A stretch of 64,000 nucleotides of DNA from Berberis thunbergii (lineage: Eukaryota > Streptophyta > Magnoliopsida > Ranunculales > Berberidaceae). Both the position numbers and the translations under genes were made by a program. The notes beneath the pieces were generated by a model. That model did not search any database, had not been told where the DNA came from, and saw only the letters and a program-made list of their open reading frames with translations. The DNA lies in assembly GCA_003290165.1 (NCBI GenBank), contig QNQO01000819.1, positions 186,001-250,000 on the forward strand, in the 5' to 3' direction. Position 1 is the first letter of the stretch, and every line of letters begins with the position of its first letter. Of the stretch, positions 34,112 through 43,216 are shown piece after piece.

Positions 34112-36962
34112 GGTCAAACATGAAATTGTTTATTAATGAAAGAAAGAGAAATAAATTACAACGAGAAACATTCCTATATCAAGGAATGCCAAGACACTAT
34201 AAAAGTGTCAAACCCCAAATCCTTAAATAAATTACATGCCGAACCCATCCTCCACAGCAATTCTCTAATCTCGATAAAGATAGAGTGCTCCGATCTGTGT
34301 AGTCCTTCAAAACCCTTTTATTTCTTTCTTTCCACACACACCACATGAGAACGTGAGGGACCCTACGCCATAACCACTCCCCCCGACGGGAAGGATTAGC
34401 TTGAGACCACCAACTTAGCCAATCTAAAATGGAGCCTTCAAACATCAAACTCAAACCGAATTCCACCAAAAAACTGCTCCAAATGGATTTGGAGAAACTG
34501 CAATGAAGCATCAAATGGTCCAGTGTTTCTTCAAGTTCATTGCAAAGCACACAAAGACTCCCAGTGAGGATTCCCATTTTCCTTAACCTATCTTTAGTCA
34601 ATATCTTCTCGTGCAAAACTGACCAACTAAAGAAATTAATCCGAGGAAAAGGTTTTTCACCCATACCAGATTTTTGTGGGAGGTAATGAAGGGGTTAGAG
34701 TGGGTCTCATAATGAGATGTAGCCAACATATCCGAAAATTCTTTAACCGAGAAGCCCACACCTTTACCCTTCCACACCAAACTATCTGGTCCCTCTGAGA
34801 GTATTTGTCTACCCAACAAATGCATAAGATTAGCGAACTCCTCTAATTCCTCAGTATTAAGGTGTCTGCGAAAGGAAAGGTCCCAAGAGTTGTCGTTAGA
34901 CCAAAAACTGCTAACACTCCCAAATTGATTGTTGTTAAAGATAAACAACCTTGGAAACAGATCCTTCAAAGATTGGTTACTACACCAAACATCATGCCAG
35001 AAAGAGATGAGATCACCATTTCCACATTGGAGAGAGGTGTGAGGGTAGAAGCCACTTGCGCACCGGGAGATAGACTTCCACAAAGAGCAGCCGAAGGAAG
35101 TGTACTTAGTTTTCTTTTCCCAAACCCATCTATTGCGCCCATATTTGTCCATGATGAGAGATCTCCATAAGTTATCATTCTCATCTGCAAATCGCCACAG
35201 CCACTTAGAAAGTAATGCAATATTGAAAGTGAGGACCTGACGAATGCCTAAACCACCTCGGGATTTAGGGCAACAAATTTTCTCCCAGCCCACTAAATGC
35301 ATCTTTCTAGAGTTATGAGAAGAACCCCAAAGAAAATCGCGCATGATCCGTTCCATCTTGGCAGCTATGGAACAGGGAACCTTGATAAGAGACAGCATGA
35401 AGACCGGGATAGATGCTAATGTGGATTTGACAAGAGCTAGTCTGCCTGCTTTGGAGAGAAATTTGCGTTTCCAAGACGCTAGTTTCGATTCCATCCTTTC
35501 GATCGTCTCATCCCACACAGCTTTACTTTTGAAACTAGCCCCCAATGGCATGCCCAGGTACTTAACTGGAAGGTGACCTGCTGAACAACCCAATAAACCC
35601 GCCAACTGGTGCAAATGAGGGACATCTCCAATGGGCAACACCCTTGATTTGTGGAAGTTGATTTTCAGTCCTGAAATAACTTCGAACCAAAGCAAAATTC
35701 TCTTAAGAGCCAGAACCTGAGAAGCGGACGCATCGCAAAAGAGGATAGTATCATCCGCATACTGGAGAATAGAGACGGGTGGACTACCCTCCGCGACAGA
35801 AAACCCTCTTACTAGGCCAGCATCAACCGCTTTAAGAATCATTTGGGTTAAACCTTCTGCTGCTATAGTAAAAAGAAGAGGAGATAGAGGATCGCCTTGT
35901 CGAAGGCCTTTCGAGCTATTGAAAAACCCGTGCAGTTGACCATTAATTTTCAGAGAGAAATTTGCTGTAGATCTGCAAGTGTGAAGCCAATGAATCCATT
36001 TGCAGTCAAACCCCATGCGAGCCATTACCAAATCCAAGTATCTCCAAGAGACATTGTCAAAGGCTTTGGAGAAATCTAATTTGATAACAAGCCCTGGAAC
36101 ACCCTGTTTTTTTCTGGAATCAATAATTTCATTGGCAATCAAGGGGCTATCAACCACCTGTCTTCCACTGACTGCTGCACTTTGAAAAGGAGAAATGACT
36201 GAATGAAGAACTAATTTCAATCTGTTAGCCAACACCTTGGCAATGATCTTATAGGCCCCATTCAAAATACTGATAGGTCTAAAATCATTTACCGTCCGCA
36301 TTCCCGCACACTTAGGAATGAGTGATATGATAGTGGTGTTCAACCGCCAATCGAGAAAGTTTCTCGAGTTAAAATCTGCAACAACTTTCAGAAAATCATT
36401 TTTGATTACCTCCCACATATTCAAATAGAACACCATTGAGAAACCATCAAGACCTGGGGAAACTTCAGATTTTAGATCTTCCATTGCCGCTCTAATTTCC
36501 ATCTCCGAAAAGTTTTCTACCAAGGCAGTAGCTGTAGACTGAGAGATAGACTTGAAGGTAATCCCCGAGAAGAAAGGTCGCCACTCCTCCTTTTCATGGA
36601 ACAACTTCTTGAAGTGAGAAATCAAGAGTGTTCTAATACTGATTTCATCCACTACCAATTCCTGACCCGTGCTGAGAGCTTCAATGGAGTTAAACAGTCT
36701 ACGTCTGTTAGCCAGTGTATGAAAGAATTTAGTCCCCTGATCCATATTACGAACCCAGTTGACTCCTGATCTGATTCTCCAAAACTCATCATCTCTCTTG
36801 GTTAATATTGCCCACTCTTGTTGTAGTTGCACTCTACAAGACCTCTCTTCAACAGTCAAATCCCTAATCTCTTCATCCGCATCAATGATAGCAATTAAAT
36901 CAGAGATATTTAGAATACATAGATTTGTCTTACCCCAAACTTTAGGGGGATGTGGGCATACA
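34071..36962 (-). mobile_element. 5'-truncated LINE (L1-like/RTE-type non-LTR retrotransposon)
   Basis: A 36-base T run on the plus strand (about 34074-34109) is the reverse of the poly(A) tail. It is followed by a short 3' UTR and the ORF2 C-terminus, and the ORF extends to about 36955. The endonuclease domain and all of ORF1 are missing, as expected from 5' truncation during target-primed reverse transcription. A hAT-like element adjoins the truncated end. I could not identify a clear target-site duplication. Confidence 0.85.
34197..36955 (-). pseudogene. LINE ORF2: reverse transcriptase and zf-RVT
   Basis: The RT region has DFRPISILNGAYKIIAKVLA, the SGRQVVDSPLIANEI block, LDFSKAFDNVSW, GLRQGDPLSPLLF and the active site QYADDTILF with both aspartates. 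It is followed by the conserved WKRKFLSKAGRLALVKSTL and DFLWG text. The zf-RVT domain (NFFSWSVLHEKILTKDRLRK, LCVLCNELEETLDHLMLHC) lies in another frame (34664-34197), so one frameshift near 34670 breaks the protein. The apparent first 50 residues before 36955 are read from the neighbouring hAT-like element and do not belong to the RT. The catalytic core is intact, but the protein lacks the endonuclease. Confidence 0.88.
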
Positions 36963-36970
36963 CTTGGCAT

Positions 36971-37620
36971 CAAGGAAGCACAAACTCTTTGAAAACTTGT
37001 TGCATCTGTGTCCGACACGTATCCGGCATACAACACTCGCTCGACACACGTCAGACACTTGGTCAACGTGTCGGCGGGTGTCAGACACATGGTCAATGTG
37101 GTCAACATGTCAGACACACCTCCGATACACCCGAAACTTGGTCAGGACACAGTCAAGACTCAAAAATCAACTTTGTTTTATTTTTTACTTTTAGATATTT
37201 GCAAATAACCACGTAATATAATGATTGTTGATCCATCTAAAGTGAATGACTATTTCAATTGCGATTTAAGACAAGTAAGACAAAAAACCATTAAAGCATA
37301 ACCTCTATGCTTTCTTATTTATTTATTTTTATTTTTATATCTTTGCTTCGTATTTTTCTCTCATTTGTTTCTTCTCTCCTCTACTTTTTCTCTACTCAAA
37401 TTTTTTTTTGCAACAGTGTCATCTTATTCAAGGCACTGTAGGAAGAAACTTTATTAGATTATTATTTATATTTATATTTATATGATTTATTAAAAAATAA
37501 TATGACTTGTCGACGTGTCTTAGTTTTTTTTGAAAAATTTCCGAGTCAGTGTGTTGTGTTAGTGTCCGACACGACACACATATCCGTACCCGTATCCATA
37601 TCCATATCCGTGCATCCTTG
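36971..37620. mobile_element. Small hAT-like element rich in GTGTCCGACAC words
   Basis: The termini CAAGGAAGCAC and GTGCATCCTTG are inverted with one mismatch. A perfect 8-bp duplication CTTGGCAT flanks them (36963-36970 and 37621-37628), indicating hAT-type integration. Both subterminal regions carry GTGTCCGACACG-type palindromic words and CCGTATCC/GTATCCGG motifs, possible transposase-binding sites. The interior has no transposase. It sits at the truncated end of the LINE and supplies the false start of the RT frame. Confidence 0.78.
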
Positions 37621-37628
37621 CTTGGCAT

Positions 37629-40609
37629 GCATTTCTTAGAGATGCATGTGAATGAATCCACTGATGTATGAAATGGACTTATCAAAAGATGTCAGGCAAA
37701 TAGAAGATAAGCCTCTTATCCATCAATTTGACTTCAATTCGACAATGTATTGAGGATGGGCTAAGAATCAGAGTCGTCTCATCAGATTGTATTTTTGTAA
37801 ATTTCTTGGACGGTAATATATTGTGCTCTTAAGTTGAACTGTGACTATTCAGGTTTAACCCTGCAGGTTAGAAGGCATCCCTTTGAGCAGAACGCATTCT
37901 AGCTAGTTTAACTCTTCTTATTAATTTTCTCAGTTGGAACTGATTATCTCGCCAAATTTCATTACTTGTGAAGGTGCTTCTTCTTCGACAAACCTTATAG
38001 TGTTGTGTAAGTCAGACTTTGAAACCCTAAAATTTTATAGTCTTTAAGCCGAGCTTTTGTCATAAAAAAAACGTAATAAGAATTAGGTAGCAGGGGAGCT
38101 AGATTTTACTTATATCATGTGAAAATGTACAAGCTTATTTGTCCAGAGGCTCATCTGAAAGATGGTTTTCCTACATCATTTGATAGAAACTGACAAGTGA
38201 CTGGGAAAATTTGTGAGCAATTTCTCTTGAAGGTTGATACATTCCCTATACTGAGTTTAAAACTGAAAATGTGAATGTAACATGAAAATTACCAACTCAT
38301 TGAACGTTCACTTGCATTAATCTATATCAATAAATCTGATATCAGTATATGCAAATAACTAATAAGTGAGGTAAATTTATTATTTTCATGAAAATGAAAT
38401 TCCTGAAGCAATGTGTAAATTGGCATCTGATTATATTGCTTGCCTTTTTCAAAATCATGTACTGTCTCCTTGACAAAGCCATAGTCCTTTTTTTTCTTTC
38501 TTCAGTGAAACTTCAGTCATGGTGTGGCCATGGGAGGCCATAGAGAGATTGAAACATGCAAAAAGGCGTTTATTTACGATTGTAAGGGACGCTTGATAAT
38601 GGTGGGCACCGAAAATGTCAATAAGCTACATTAGTGTACTTGGAGAGGAGAAGAACATGCATGAGGACTGGATTTGAGGTCCTCATTGAAGAAAAAAAGG
38701 CAGAGAAAGGAACTGTTTGTATGTAATACCTTAAAAAAAACTGTTTGTATGTAATACATTTTTAGGTGCAACTGTCATTGATATTCCTTGGCCTTGCAAG
38801 ATCTTCTTCTCTCCCTACCATTTCTTTTGAAAATGACATCCATTTCATTTCCCCACCAACTTTTTTTTCAGAGGTGGTGATTGCAACCTTCTGCCTTTTA
38901 GAACTATCCCCACTTTTCCATTATTATGTCCTCCATGCCTTCCTTTTCTTTGCCCCCCTAAACAAAAAATAATTATGGTAGGTTTTTTTTTTTTTTTTGG
39001 CAATAAATTGTAGGGGTAGACTTGGATTGTGGAAGAAATTGTTGATATTTTCGATTAAGGGTCCATTTGGTATGATGAACAGTAGACAGTAACTCAAACC
39101 ATTTTCGATTAAGGGAGACAAAAAATTTGGATTCTCACGAGAAATGGAAAAACTAGCCAAATGCAAAATTCTTCTTATGTCGCTAAATATAAATCAAACA
39201 GCCGAAAACCACTTGACATGGGAATTGAATTCTACTTTCTAGAAAAAATGGCCAACCAAACGTACTCTAAATCTTTATATTTTTCACCATGATTTATATT
39301 TGCATGCCATTTCCAGAATTAGTACTGCAAATGTCGACCTATCTCACATGTTTGCTTCGCTATGACTCTTTTTACCAGCTCAAACTTTTAGAATAAAGAT
39401 TGACAAATTTTTTTTAATGTTAAAGAGTAAAAAATGACACTTGATGAGACATCAATCAGCCATGCGATCACAACCATATATTTAGCGAATGTCAACTCTA
39501 ATATGGAAAATGCCTTAACACGATTCCAAGCAGACCCATTCTTGAAATATTGTTCAACCCATAAGTTAGACGCCTAAGTCCAAATCACGTCAACTCATGC
39601 GACACAGATCTTGGAGTTTGACCCAGGACAATAAGGCCTGAATGTCTATCTCTGAGCTGTCCCAAGCTCGAGATCCACCCACACAAATCAATTATTCACC
39701 CAATTAAACATTGGGTCCTAAATAGAGCCAAATGCCGACGATATTCAGTCATGCACATGTATGATATTGGACGAGATCTCATCCCTCCATCACGCCATCA
39801 AAAGCAGAGACAATTAAGGAGGAACACTCGCTACATAAGGTAAAAAAAGGAAGAATAAAGGGACACGTATATACACATTGCTAATTTCAACTAGTCTATA
39901 TTTTTTTTGGATTGTCGCTTAACTTAAGCATCGAAATGCCTTTGGCCATCACAACAATAGTCTCCGCCTTAATGTTATCCGTTTTATAAATTCTAGATCA
40001 ACAAGAACGAATTTGAACACATCGATACTATTGAAAATTAATCAAAACAATACAAATCTTCAATAAAAAATTAAAAAAAAAAAAAATCACCCAAGAGCTC
40101 CTTTATTGCGTTAAATGATTGTTCCATCCATTCTTATGAAATGTCTTGTCTCCATGGGCTGGTCATTAATGGAACCCTTTTCTTCCCCCAAGCATTGATT
40201 CTCCACCTCAGAGATAAGATGGGTTGGACCCATTTCATTTCATTTCATTTCTCCAAAGAAAGTTTAAAAAAGGTGGCTTTGAGTGGTCTTTTCAATCTAT
40301 TTCATCTTTTTTTTTTTTGGGGTTAAAGAATGCTGCATATCATAACTTAGCCAAATTCTAGCCAGCCTGAGTTTTCCTGCTTGGGGACTCGAGGTGTTTA
40401 AAGAAGGGGAGTCAAAATTGTATTTTCATCATTAAACAGCAAATCAGGCTGTCTATCCAAGCCTTGTAGAATAATTGTTATAACCATAACTTAAGTAATA
40501 TTACGTAACTGTTGTCTTCATTTTTATCACTTACACGTCACTCCAATTCTAGGCAGCCAGGTCACGCAGACAGTTTCATGTTAGGTTGAGTTGTTTTTAC
40601 AAATTTACG
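37629..40609. other. AT-rich intergenic region
   Basis: Nearly 3 kb without a supported gene. T or A runs occur at 38983-38998, 40071-40086 and 40309-40318. There is a short direct duplication AACTGTTTGTATGTAATAC at about 38710-38758. No conserved coding frame, LTR or RNA gene was recognised. Confidence 0.5.
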
Positions 40610-40725
40610 ACTAAGACTAGGGTGCCTGGTAGGTGCCAGCATCGTTGACTTTGCATTGAGACAAGCATTATATATATCTCGATGCAAATCAATGATACTT
40701 GGCACCCACCAAGCATAGTCCCAGA
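40610..40725. repeat. Foldback repeat upstream of the LBD gene
   Basis: The left arm (about 40613-40660, with GGTAGGTGCCAGCATCGTTG) and right arm (about 40679-40722, with CAATGATACTTGGCACCCAC) are imperfect inverted copies around a TATATATAT loop. A third partial arm, with CAACAATGCTTGACACCCAC, follows at about 40757. The structure is MITE-like or could fold as RNA. It is about 280 bp before the LBD start codon. Confidence 0.65.
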
Positions 40726-40774
40726 CAGTCTAAATTTTCCTATTTTGATACAAAATCAACAATGCTTGACACCC

Positions 40775-40836
40775 ACCAAATACCAGACAGCCTAGATTTT
40801 CCTTTACCAAATACCAGACAGCCTAGATTTTCCTTT
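40775..40836. repeat. 31-bp perfect tandem duplication
   Basis: Two successive copies of a 31-bp unit begin ACCAAATACCAGACAGCC at 40775 and 40806. It is young by its identity and lies in the LBD upstream region. Confidence 0.88.
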
Positions 40837-40867
40837 TTTATGAAAAGAAAAATGAAAACATACTGCA

Positions 40868-40905
40868 TATTAGCATGACGCTCTAACCAACTGAGCTAAT
40901 GGGCC
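40868..40905 (-). pseudogene. tRNA-Ile(AAU) 5' half-gene
   Basis: Read from 40905 downward, the minus strand matches the plant tRNA-Ile(AAU) 5' half: acceptor strand GGCCCAT, D arm TAGCTCAGTTGGTTAGAGC (also the pol III A box) and the anticodon loop CTAATA. Similarity ends right after the anticodon. The T arm, B box and 3' acceptor strand are missing, so no mature tRNA can form. It may be a reverse-transcribed or rearranged tRNA fragment. Confidence 0.75.
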
Positions 40906-40946
40906 ATGTTGAAAAGACTTAACTAATTAATATAAGTATAAAAGTT

Positions 40947-40954
40947 TATATATA
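40947..40954 (+). promoter_or_regulatory. Candidate TATA box of the LBD gene
   Basis: TATATATA lies 49 bp before the ATG at 41003. Transcription would start about 30 bp further on and leave a very short 5' UTR. This is a position-based inference in AT-rich DNA. Confidence 0.4.
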
Positions 40955-41002
40955 GGGACCAAGGCAAGGAAGATAAGGTATTATGTCTAAAAACATGTTG
41001 AG

Positions 41003-41536
41003 ATGATGAAAGGAAACTATGAAACACGTTCAGTTTCTTCATGTGCAGCTTGCAAGTACCTCAAGAGGAAATGCACCCTCAATTGCATTTTTGCACCTTA
41101 TTTCCCATCCGACGAGCTTGCCAAATTCGCGAAAGTTCACAAAGTGTTTGGAGCCAGCAACGTAAGCAAAATCCTAAGCGAGGTTCCTCAAGGCCAACGA
41201 GCTGATACGGTGCACACATTAGTCTATGAGGCCGAAGCAAGGCTACAAGATCCTGTCTATGGTTGCGTTGGAGCCATGGCTATGTTGCACAATAAGAAGC
41301 TTCAGTTGCAACAAGATCTTGCTCTTGTAACATCTCACCTTGCTCGCTTGGCAGCCGCCAATACTCCTCCTCCTCCTCCTTCCACCACCATTTTAAATGA
41401 TGGTTCCATTGGTACCATTCCTAGTTTCGTCACCTATAACGTTTGTGATGGAACGAGGATTGAAAATGGTTCTTGTTCAGAATTTGATCAAGATGGATCA
41501 TCATTTTGTCCTCTTGGCAGTTTATTTCAATCATGA
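41003..41536 (+). CDS. LOB-domain (LBD) transcription factor, class I
   Basis: A 177-aa nuclear protein of the plant-specific LBD family, which controls organ boundaries, lateral organs and root development. The N-terminus carries the zinc-finger-like C block CAACKYLKRKCTLNC with C-x2-C-x6-C-x3-C spacing. The GAS block follows (FGASNVSKIL, with DPVYGCVGAM at its end). A leucine-zipper-like stretch QLQQDLALVTSHLARL is characteristic of class I and supports dimerisation. The C-terminal tail is variable, with a proline run. The start MMKGNYE could be either of two adjacent methionines. No intron is needed, whereas many LBD genes have one inside the domain. The wording is closest to the LBD22-24 type as I recall it; the exact orthologue is not claimed. 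Confidence 0.92.
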   Translation: MMKGNYETRSVSSCAACKYLKRKCTLNCIFAPYFPSDELAKFAKVHKVFGASNVSKILSEVPQGQRADTVHTLVYEAEARLQDPVYGCVGAMAMLHNKKLQLQQDLALVTSHLARLAAANTPPPPPSTTILNDGSIGTIPSFVTYNVCDGTRIENGSCSEFDQDGSSFCPLGSLFQS

Positions 41537-42430
41537 AATTGTGGTGATCAGATCATTCATAATGTTCATCATTGGTGCTATACCAAACCAGATATATCTG
41601 TTACATCTTTCGGTCAATCATAATAAACTTGCAGGTTTTGTTTTGGTGGATGTTTATAGCTAATAGGATGGAAGATCAACTTTGTTTGTGTTTACAAGAT
41701 TAGAATTCTTGTACTTCATGGATCATAGCAGATGATCAAGGTGGTATTTGGCTTATAGCTTAAATATATAAGTGACCTTTTCGCTTAAATATATTAGTAT
41801 TTTTTTCTTCATTTAGGATATAATTTTAAGGATCAAGCAAACATTATTTTGATGAGATATCCAATCAATGATGATGGGTGATAAGGAGTGATTATCCTCA
41901 TCATCAACAACCAAATGACATATTTTATCATAATTAGCACCTAATGTAAAAGCGACATTAATCAAAGACGATTTCTTTCTTTAACACCAATCATTTCGTT
42001 AACTTATAAATATTTAATTTTCAAAGGGGCCTCGAATGGTACTTGTAAGTTGTAATGTGCGCTATCGCGATAAAAAAAAATCGTCTATTTCTTCTGACAT
42101 TCATGCAAAAAGAATGCTTTTATTTTATTTTTTTACAGCCGGAATTTTCCAAATCATAAAACTTTTTGCACAAAAATTGTTAATTGTTGTAAATCTAAAA
42201 TTTAGTGTCAACTTAGAACTAGACGTCCATAATCTAAATTCTTCCGAGGAAGATGGAATCCTGGTTCCCTATCAAAGTTCAATAAATTTTACCTCTAAAT
42301 TCTAATTTCTATCTTCCTAATTCCAATATCGGACTGGAAAAATTCCCTCAGTTATTTCCTTTTCAGTCTAGGAACTGAAGTCTTTGTTTTAGTTCAAGTT
42401 TTTTTTTTTTTTTTTTTTTTTTTAATACTC
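41537..42430. other. Intergenic region, LBD 3' flank and duplication upstream flank
   Basis: This includes the probable LBD 3' UTR. From about 42345 it begins sequence duplicated at about 53660 (TTTTCAGTCTAG, ACTGAAGTC), the upstream flank of the secreted-protein gene. A T run occupies 42400-42423. No other gene is supported. Confidence 0.55.
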
Positions 42431-42437
42431 TATAAAA
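42431..42437 (+). promoter_or_regulatory. TATA box of secreted-protein gene copy 1
   Basis: TATAAAA lies 73 bp upstream of the ATG. The duplicate gene has the same TATAAAATAGA word at exactly the same distance (53724 to 53797), followed by an identical CAGGCTCTGAAACTCG stretch, which supports a real core promoter. Confidence 0.65.
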
Positions 42438-42503
42438 TAGATCAACCAGGCTCTGAAACTCGAAACTCTCCTGATTTATGATTTAGGAATTTTGAAATCC
42501 GCC

Positions 42504-43160
42504 ATGATCATGAACAGAAGAAGTATAATTATTCCACGTCTAGTTCTTATTCTCGTCGCTATAATATCAGTAACATGTTCTTGCACTGATGCTTATTTTT
42601 TGGATGACAATAATGATGACTATGAACCAGATATAGCTGATACTTATTCTTTGTATGATCATGACTATAAACTTGCTATCTCTGATGCTCTTTCGGTGAC
42701 TGATTTGCTTTATGAATACTGCCATAAGTATGGATTTGTTCAGGGTTCTACATACATAAGTAGTTGGGTGATTGATGAGTATCGAAAAAGTGGGGGACTG
42801 TTGCCTACAAATTTTTTTATCAGTTTGCTTGAAGAATATCGCATCAGTGAGTTGTTTCATGGTATTGTACATCATAGCGGATCAGGTTTGGAAAGTAGTG
42901 AGGCTATGTTTACTATGGTACTTGAAAAGTATCACTTGGTAGAGTTGCACGAAAGATGTCGCAAAGGTTACCTTTTGTCTGCTGCTGATCGGTTTGATAA
43001 ATCTCATACATTGGATGGGTGCTTCAAAGAATTTCATTCGAAACTATCCGATCTCATTCAGGAAGACTATGATTACTTAATAAAGACTTTGGAACACTAT
43101 GAACATGTCTTAAAATCAGGGGATGCAATTGTATCATTTAATCAGGTGAACAAAATATAA
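42504..43160 (+). CDS. Small secreted protein of unknown family, copy 1
   Basis: The 218-aa product starts at the methionine at 42504 (MIMNRRSI). A hydrophobic core PRLVLILVAIISVTCSC follows and looks like a signal peptide ending near TDA-YFL. The mature part is acidic at first (DDNNDDYEPDIAD), then helical and Leu/Tyr-rich, with three similar LLxEYxxxxLF/G-like segments (DLLYEYCHKYG, SLLEEYRISELF, LEKYHLVELH). I do not recognise the family or any catalytic motif. A paralogue lies at 53797-54410 within the same tandem segmental duplication. The last 14 residues (SGDAIVSFNQVNKI) are absent from copy 2 and arise from a deletion that joins the ORF to formerly downstream DNA. The frame is intact, so this is the likely functional copy. 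Confidence 0.75.
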   Translation: MIMNRRSIIIPRLVLILVAIISVTCSCTDAYFLDDNNDDYEPDIADTYSLYDHDYKLAISDALSVTDLLYEYCHKYGFVQGSTYISSWVIDEYRKSGGLLPTNFFISLLEEYRISELFHGIVHHSGSGLESSEAMFTMVLEKYHLVELHERCRKGYLLSAADRFDKSHTLDGCFKEFHSKLSDLIQEDYDYLIKTLEHYEHVLKSGDAIVSFNQVNKI

Positions 43161-43216
43161 CAAAACTGGCACAATGTGTGTGCATCACGGCATCAGTTTA
43201 ATGCACTTTCATAAAT
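43158..43216. repeat. 59-bp direct repeat, left of the gypsy fragment
   Basis: It starts TAACAAAACTGGCACAATG and ends CACTTTCATAAAT, overlapping the stop codon of secreted-gene copy 1 by three bases. It recurs at 46047-46105 with one substitution. The length far exceeds the 4-6 bp made by LTR-element integrase. Confidence 0.9.

Noticed and set aside
34862..35170. Plus-strand ORF in the LINE region
   Set aside because: It is the antisense shadow of the LINE reverse transcriptase.
36952..37216. Three overlapping plus-strand ORFs with repeated SDT motifs
   Set aside because: They are translations of the GTGTCCGACAC-rich ends of the hAT-like element, not genes.
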